From Erysipelotrichia bacterium (GTDB taxonomy: Bacteria; Bacillota_I; Bacilli_A; Erysipelotrichales; Erysipelotrichaceae), in assembly GCA_009916335.1 (NCBI GenBank), contig SAAR01000131.1, positions 1 through 9,170 on the forward strand: a DNA stretch of 9,170 bases, given 5' to 3'. Made by a program: the position numbers and the translations under genes. The notes under the pieces are model-generated. The model was not told the origin of the DNA, did no database searches, and worked only from the letters and a program-made list of their open reading frames with translations. Each line of letters begins with the position of its first letter. Position 1 is the stretch's first letter. Positions 4,973 through 9,170 of this stretch are shown here, in pieces.

Positions 4973-6283
4973 TTATATTTTCTTTTTCTTCATTTGATAC
5001 ATCTTAGCATCTGCTCTTCTAATCAATTCCTCTTTTGAAGATGCATCTTGAGGGTATCTTGCGTAGCCTAAACTAATTTTAGGTTGATATTGAAACTTAT
5101 CTAATTGTAATGGTTTTAATAATACGGCTTTAAAATTATCTATAAAAGGAACTGGATCATCAATCGCAAACAAAATAACGACAAATTCATCTCCACCGAT
5201 ACGAAAAGCATAATCTTCTTCTCGTAATGCCTTTTTAATGCGTATCGCCATCTCTTTTAATAGTTGATCACCAATCGTATGTCCATAAGTATCATTCACT
5301 TCTTTGAAACGATCAATATCTAAATATATCAATGTGAATGCTTCATCATCTTTTAACAGTTTAGTTAATACACTTGACATCTTTCTTCCATTATACAATT
5401 CAGTTAAATAATCCTGATAAGACATTTCTATCATTTTATATTTTTGTTCATTAATCTTTAATATCGTATAAAGTAAAGCAGGAATCAAAAGTGAAATAAA
5501 AAACATCAAAATAATAATTGGCATCGTTTCTCGATAATCAATCCAACCATCTTTTAAAGAAACACTTAATGTCCATTCACTGCCAGGTACATCAAAACTT
5601 ATTTCCACTGGGTCAATTAAAGCTTCTTTTGATGATTCTAAAATGATTTGCTTTTTGTTTGTATCAGGATGAATACGCCATAATTTATAAGTATAGCCAA
5701 CCTCAGTAAAATCAGCTAGATTAACAGAATCAAATATTTCTGGTACATTTAAGACAACAATGGAAAACCCCCAAAACATTTCCTTTTGATTCACCGTTAA
5801 ATAGATAGGCTGTCGAATCACAATTCCCATTCCAGATTGGTATAGTTCAAATGGTCCTGCTAAGGTTGTCTTTCCTGTATCTCTTGCATATTCAGCTTCC
5901 TTTTTCCGATCTGGATCAGCGAAAATATCCCCAAATGCTTCTTCATTTTCTTGTAATGGATAGACATACTCTACAACACCATTAGGTGCCAATTGAATGC
6001 TCCTGAAAGCATGATCATCGTTATAGAGCTGTGTCGCCACTTCTTCAAAATTTTGTACTTTTCCTCCACTGTTCATCACTAGCAAAGAAAGTGTATTTGT
6101 TGTCTGCATATACGATGAAAGAGAACGATCTAATTCACTTACTTGTGATTTTGCAATATATTCTGCCCTTTCTATTGCAGTCTCTTTTTTATCCACTAAA
6201 AACCAAGCAACCATCATTGATGATATAATAATCATTATGACAAAAGAAATACCACTGATAAATCCTGAATAATGCTTTTTCAT
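4973..6283 (-). CDS. membrane CHASE-GGDEF diguanylate cyclase
   Basis: This 436-residue sensor probably makes cyclic di-GMP from two GTP in response to an external ligand. A first membrane helix (11-30) leads to an extracytoplasmic CHASE domain (about 40-245). Its signature includes APNGVVEYVYPL (99-110), a DPDRKKEAEYARDTG region (123-137), AGPFELYQSGMGIVIRQP (142-159) and FWGFSIVVL (170-178). A second helix (254-275) follows, then the GGDEF domain. That domain has DYLTELYNGRK (291-301), LDIDRFKEVNDTYGH (321-335), an intact GGDEF (363-367) and SLGYARYPQD (404-413). An RxxD inhibitory site (354-357) stands five residues before GGDEF, so product inhibition is expected. There is no EAL or PilZ domain. 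The ATG at 6283 follows a GGGGAG site. The gene has its own promoter and terminator. The CHASE ligand is unknown. Confidence 0.93.
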   Translation of the reverse strand: MKKHYSGFISGISFVIMIIISSMMVAWFLVDKKETAIERAEYIAKSQVSELDRSLSSYMQTTNTLSLLVMNSGGKVQNFEEVATQLYNDDHAFRSIQLAPNGVVEYVYPLQENEEAFGDIFADPDRKKEAEYARDTGKTTLAGPFELYQSGMGIVIRQPIYLTVNQKEMFWGFSIVVLNVPEIFDSVNLADFTEVGYTYKLWRIHPDTNKKQIILESSKEALIDPVEISFDVPGSEWTLSVSLKDGWIDYRETMPIIILMFFISLLIPALLYTILKINEQKYKMIEMSYQDYLTELYNGRKMSSVLTKLLKDDEAFTLIYLDIDRFKEVNDTYGHTIGDQLLKEMAIRIKKALREEDYAFRIGGDEFVVILFAIDDPVPFIDNFKAVLLKPLQLDKFQYQPKISLGYARYPQDASSKEELIRRADAKMYQMKKKKI

Positions 6284-6354
6284 TCTACTCCCCTACTTTA
6301 TCTTTATTTTATTAATACTTTTATCAAGTTAAAATGTTTTAATATCCTATAAAT

Positions 6355-6383
6355 AGTATACCCAATTTAAAACATTGTGTCTA
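6355..6383 (-). promoter_or_regulatory. promoter of the GGDEF gene
   Basis: TAGACA (6378-6383), a 17-bp spacer and TATACT (6355-6360) on the minus strand each match consensus in five of six positions. The predicted leader is about 65 bases and very AT-rich; no GEMM or other riboswitch is recognisable in it. The site lies about 35 bases after the ppaC terminator hairpin. Confidence 0.6.
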
Positions 6384-6416
6384 ATCATTTTCTTGAATTA
6401 TGATGAAACTAAAAGC

Positions 6417-6451
6417 AAAAAAAAGCACTTAAAACAAAGGAATAAGTGCTT
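6417..6451 (-). terminator. intrinsic terminator of ppaC
   Basis: On the minus strand AAGCACTTA (6443-6451) pairs perfectly with TAAGTGCTT (6423-6431), giving a 9-bp stem with an 11-base loop. A run of eight T's (6417-6424) overlaps the stem end. It begins five bases after the ppaC stop codon. Confidence 0.88.
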
Positions 6452-6456
6452 ATTAG

Positions 6457-8070
6457 TTATTTTAGTAAAGCGGCAATTCTAGGAATAATCTGTTTCTTTC
6501 TTGATACAAAACCAGCTAAATATTCATCTGCGTCTTTTGGATTTTCAAAAGTATCCGCAATCATTTTACTTAGCTTTCCTGTAAATAAGAAACGGCTTCC
6601 CTTACCTTCAACATTAGAAAATACCATCATTAATAAGTCATATTTAAAACGTTCATTTTCTTCTTCTAAGAACACTCTAAAATCATTGCTGATTTTATGC
6701 ACCATATCCAAATCGAAGATATTAGTTTGCCCGATGGCAATGTGATAACCATCTAATTCATATTCTTTAAAATCAGTATAAAGAATATCGTTGTTTGTCT
6801 TTCCTTCAATCGTTGCTGTTTTCACAAACATTTCTTTTGCTAACTCTTGAAGATCAATATCATTCGCTTTAGCTAATTGTGTTGCGATCTGCACATCGAC
6901 ATCGGTACAAGTAGGAGAACTAAAATTCATAGTATCCGAAATGATTGCACAACATAAAATACCTGCCATATCTTTAGGTACCTCTACCCCTGTTTCTTTA
7001 TACATTGATGCAATAATGGTACATGTACTACCAACACGTTGGTTACGGAAAATAATTGGTTGATTTGTTTCAATATCGCCAATTCGATGATGATCAATAA
7101 TTTCTAATATATTAGCAAATTCTAAATCGTCAATCGTTTGACTCATCTCATTATGATCTACCAAGATAAAGTTTTTCTTCTGATAAGATAATAGATGATA
7201 GCGAGCAATGGAGCCAATTAACTTATTATTCATATAAACAGGATAATTGCGATACCTTGTTTTAAGCATGATTTTAGCAGCATCTTCTACATATTCATTC
7301 CCATTAAAACGCACAACATCTTTAATTGGCGACATCATTAGACCAACAGGAATACTACGATAAATCATCTGTAATATCTTCATAATATTATATGGTGTAC
7401 TAATGAGTGTAACCCCCATCTCCTTTGCCATGCGAATAATAAATTCACTAGGAATAAATCCTTCAGATACAGCAATGACAGCACACCCTTTTGACATACA
7501 TTTAATCATTGAATCTTCATTATCACTCAATGCCATAATGGCACCTGTTAAATCACGTTCCATCATCTTTTTATCAAAAATACGCACATAGCCACTTCTT
7601 GCTAATGTACCTTTGCAAATGAATTCACCTTTTAAAGAAGCAACTAAATTTTCAAGTGGAGTGTCTTTTAATACATCTTTCGTAATATTTAAATCCTGCA
7701 TTTGAATCTTAGATACATCGGACATTGTGGTAAGACCAATTAATTCTTTTTGCTCATTAACCACATAAATCGTTTTTGTATTATGTGCTAAACATAAATC
7801 CCAGACATGACGAATCGTTGCTTCAGGATTGACCTGAATGGCTGGATCCATCGCAATTTCTTTCAATGTTGCTTTTGCACTACTAATTAATTCAGGTTCT
7901 TTCACATTAAATTTATGTAAAATAAATTCTGTTTCTTTGTTTAGTTTCCCTAATCGACATGCTTTGGCTTTATATCCTAACTTGTTTTTTAAATACGCAT
8001 AAGAAATAGCAGCACAGATAGAATCACTATCTGGATTCCTGTGTCCTGTTATATAAATAGTGTTTGACAT
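6457..8070 (-). CDS. ppaC: CBS-DRTGG manganese-dependent (family II) inorganic pyrophosphatase
   Basis: Cytosolic enzyme splitting pyrophosphate to two phosphates, which pulls nucleic acid and protein synthesis forward. At 537 residues it is far longer than the plain family II enzyme (about 310), because regulatory domains are inserted in the DHH domain. The order is: N-terminal metal motif GHRNPDSDS (H10, D14, D16); first CBS domain about 70-125; DRTGG domain about 130-240; second CBS about 245-300; resumed DHH domain with VDHNE (304-308) and the DHH triad at 326-328; then DHHA2 with the phosphate-binding SRKK at 523-526. In characterised clostridial members the CBS pair binds AMP/ADP (inhibiting) and diadenosine polyphosphates (activating through the DRTGG form), so energy-state control is likely. 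The ATG at 8070 follows AGAGGAG. Promoter and terminator flank it, so it is monocistronic. Confidence 0.96.
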   Translation of the reverse strand: MSNTIYITGHRNPDSDSICAAISYAYLKNKLGYKAKACRLGKLNKETEFILHKFNVKEPELISSAKATLKEIAMDPAIQVNPEATIRHVWDLCLAHNTKTIYVVNEQKELIGLTTMSDVSKIQMQDLNITKDVLKDTPLENLVASLKGEFICKGTLARSGYVRIFDKKMMERDLTGAIMALSDNEDSMIKCMSKGCAVIAVSEGFIPSEFIIRMAKEMGVTLISTPYNIMKILQMIYRSIPVGLMMSPIKDVVRFNGNEYVEDAAKIMLKTRYRNYPVYMNNKLIGSIARYHLLSYQKKNFILVDHNEMSQTIDDLEFANILEIIDHHRIGDIETNQPIIFRNQRVGSTCTIIASMYKETGVEVPKDMAGILCCAIISDTMNFSSPTCTDVDVQIATQLAKANDIDLQELAKEMFVKTATIEGKTNNDILYTDFKEYELDGYHIAIGQTNIFDLDMVHKISNDFRVFLEEENERFKYDLLMMVFSNVEGKGSRFLFTGKLSKMIADTFENPKDADEYLAGFVSRKKQIIPRIAALLK

Positions 8071-8104
8071 AAAATTCTCCTCTTTAATCGCTTTTATTAC
8101 TTAT

Positions 8105-8133
8105 ATGATACTATATTTTTTTATGAATGTCAT
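8105..8133 (-). promoter_or_regulatory. promoter of ppaC
   Basis: ATGACA (8128-8133), a 17-bp spacer and TATCAT (8105-8110) on the minus strand each match consensus in five of six positions. They lie 34 bases upstream of the ATG at 8070. Between this promoter and the cysE terminator (8134-8199) I see no further signal. Confidence 0.6.
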
Positions 8134-8199
8134 TACATTTACAGCACTTAAATACTCATTGTTGATGTGCCAAAAATAGACAATTCTCTTTTTAGGAAT

Positions 8200-8228
8200 A
8201 AAAAAACTGAATGATTCAATCACTCAGT
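8200..8228 (-). terminator. intrinsic terminator of cysE
   Basis: On the minus strand ACTGAGTGAT-TGA-ATCATTCAGT forms a 10-bp stem with one G-U pair (8206-8228), followed by T's to 8200. The cysE TGA stop codon (8224-8226) is inside the stem, so terminating ribosomes may affect folding. Confidence 0.8.
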
Positions 8229-8763
8229 CTTCTAATCCACAAATTGATAATTTTGCCTTTGTTGGTTTAGCAGGAATACCAACAACACTACAATTAGGGG
8301 CAACATCTTTGGTTACTACAGAATTTGCACCTATTTTGGCATGATCGCCAATCTTAATATTACCTAGCACTTTTGCACCAGCACCAACCATCACACGATT
8401 ACCAAGGGTTGGGTGGCGTTTGCCATGTTCCTTACCAGTACCACCTAGCGTAACACCATGATAAATAATACAATCATCACCGATGATCGCTGTTTCGCCA
8501 ATGACGACACCCATACCATGATCAATGACTAAACCTTTTCCAATAATTGCCCCTGGGTGTATTTCAATTCCTACCCAAAAACGTGCAATATTACTCATCA
8601 AACGAGCTAAGAAAAAGCAATGACAACCATATAGAAAATGAGCAATCCGATAGAAAAACAATGCTTTGATATGTGGGTATAGCAATAATACTTCTAATTT
8701 AGAATGTACTGCTGGATCATATTCCATCGTACGTTTTAAATTGTATCGTATTCCTTTAAACAT
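8224..8763 (-). CDS. cysE: serine O-acetyltransferase
   Basis: Transfers acetyl from acetyl-CoA to L-serine, giving O-acetylserine for cysteine synthase; the protein is cytosolic. The 179 residues are a short form, with a reduced N-terminal helical region ([27 protein letters not shown], 16-42). The left-handed beta-helix of hexapeptide repeats then runs from about 64 to 165. Active-site residues are visible: D81-H82 in IDHGMG (E. coli Asp157-His158) and H117 in GKRHP (His193). VVGIPAK (160-166) is near the end. The ATG at 8763 has an AAAGGA site. No cysK or cysS is next to it in the window. No T-box or SAM leader fits in the 68 bases upstream, unlike many Firmicutes cysteine genes. Specificity is inferred from family; other hexapeptide acyltransferases are less likely. 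Confidence 0.94.
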   Translation of the reverse strand: MFKGIRYNLKRTMEYDPAVHSKLEVLLLYPHIKALFFYRIAHFLYGCHCFFLARLMSNIARFWVGIEIHPGAIIGKGLVIDHGMGVVIGETAIIGDDCIIYHGVTLGGTGKEHGKRHPTLGNRVMVGAGAKVLGNIKIGDHAKIGANSVVTKDVAPNCSVVGIPAKPTKAKLSICGLED

Positions 8764-8790
8764 ACAATCATCCTTTCAAGTAATAGTAGT

Positions 8791-8819
8791 ATTATGCCAT
8801 AAATTGAAAAAAATGTGTA
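8791..8819 (-). promoter_or_regulatory. candidate promoter of cysE
   Basis: TACACA (8814-8819), a 17-bp spacer and CATAAT (8791-8796) with TGG just before it (extended -10 pattern) lie on the minus strand, 27 bases upstream of the ATG at 8763. Read-through from the LUD gene is also possible because no terminator is visible between the two. Confidence 0.45.
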
Positions 8820-8831
8820 GTCATTCACTTA

Positions 8832-9170
8832 TTAATACCCTAAATCCTCATTAACTAGTAATACAATAATACGATTTTTATTTAATTGATAACGGTGTGT
8901 TACATAGGTACAACAAATTCTTGTAGGACTTTGACAGTCCATACATTGTCCCATATGTGTACAAGCATTATCCTTATTTAAACGAACGCAGTTGGCAGGT
9001 GCTGCAATACTTTGCACACGCTGTTTCGCAGCTTCTAAATCACTAACAATCTTATTGCGACCAACTACTAAAATGACTTTTTCAGGTCCATAGGTAATCG
9101 CCGCCACACGATTCGCATTGCCATCAACATTGAACAATTCCCCATTCATCGTTACTGCATTACTACTAGC
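8832..9170 (-). CDS. LUD-domain protein (DUF162/YkgG-type), 5' end outside the window
   Basis: The C-terminal 112 residues of a LUD-family protein are present. The frame is open through base 9170 (ASSNAVT precedes the methionine at 9149), so that methionine is internal, not the start. Recognisable family segments are SSNAVTMNGELFNVDGNANR, VAAITYGPEKVILVVGRNKIV, a cysteine-rich part (NACTHMGQCMDCQSPTRICC) and a terminal RIIVLLVNEDLGY. The domain is shared with LutB/LutC of L-lactate oxidation, but stand-alone members of this type are common in anaerobes and have no settled function. The six clustered cysteines suggest metal or iron-sulfur binding, which is inference. The stop at 8832 is 68 bases ahead of cysE, with only a 3-bp GTG/CAC stem before a T-run, too weak to call a terminator. 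Confidence 0.88.
   Translation of the reverse strand, partial: ASSNAVTMNGELFNVDGNANRVAAITYGPEKVILVVGRNKIVSDLEAAKQRVQSIAAPANCVRLNKDNACTHMGQCMDCQSPTRICCTYVTHRYQLNKNRIIVLLVNEDLGY

Noticed and set aside
6446..6745. Plus-strand open frame of 99 codons opposite the end of ppaC
   Set aside because: It mirrors the well-supported ppaC coding sequence and overlaps its terminator; no start signal or recognisable domain.
8764..8831. T-box or SAM riboswitch ahead of cysE
   Set aside because: The gap is only 68 bases and shows no T-box consensus or structured aptamer; it is too short for either.

Overview
The window is AT-rich, densely coded chromosomal DNA from a low-GC Gram-positive bacterium (Firmicutes). 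The supporting genes are a UPF0154/YneF-type protein, a CBS-DRTGG family II pyrophosphatase, an RqcH (NFACT) protein and AGGAGG-type ribosome binding sites. The gene styles would suit an anaerobic gut lineage such as the Erysipelotrichia, but that placement is inference. I see no tRNA, rRNA, CRISPR array, insertion sequence or phage gene, and no gene-free stretch above 300 bases.

Layout, left to right. (1) 1-450, minus: the first 150 residues of a GT51 peptidoglycan glycosyltransferase, cut by the window edge. (2) 519-761, minus: an 80-residue protein of unknown function. Its promoter is overlaid by a perfect 21-bp palindrome that looks like a repressor operator. (3) 823-1614, minus: a membrane-anchored polysaccharide deacetylase. 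Its start codon directly follows the T-tract of the terminator of (4) 1644-1859, minus, a 71-residue UPF0154 membrane protein. (5) 1954-2319, minus: an unrecognised 121-residue protein rich in cysteine and aromatic residues. (6) 2407-2973, minus: guanylate kinase gmk. (7) 3197-4846, plus: rqcH, the only plus-strand gene, divergent from gmk. (8) 4973-6283, minus: a CHASE-GGDEF membrane diguanylate cyclase. (9) 6457-8070, minus: ppaC, a nucleotide-regulated inorganic pyrophosphatase. (10) 8224-8763, minus: serine O-acetyltransferase cysE. (11) 8832-9170, minus: the C-terminal part of a LUD-domain protein, cut by the window edge.

Most genes seem to be single transcription units. Separate promoters can be read for nearly all of them (usually a 17-bp spacer or an extended TGn -10), and intrinsic terminators follow the UPF0154 gene, gmk, the GGDEF gene, ppaC and cysE. 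The left part carries cell-envelope functions (GT51, deacetylase). The rest is housekeeping (GMP kinase, ribosome rescue, pyrophosphate removal, cysteine synthesis) plus c-di-GMP signalling.

I found no clear new multi-gene system. The points most worth following up are the operator palindrome over the promoter of the 80-residue gene, the terminator abutting a start codon that has no Shine-Dalgarno, and a 16-bp RNA hairpin with no U-tract at the rqcH stop codon.
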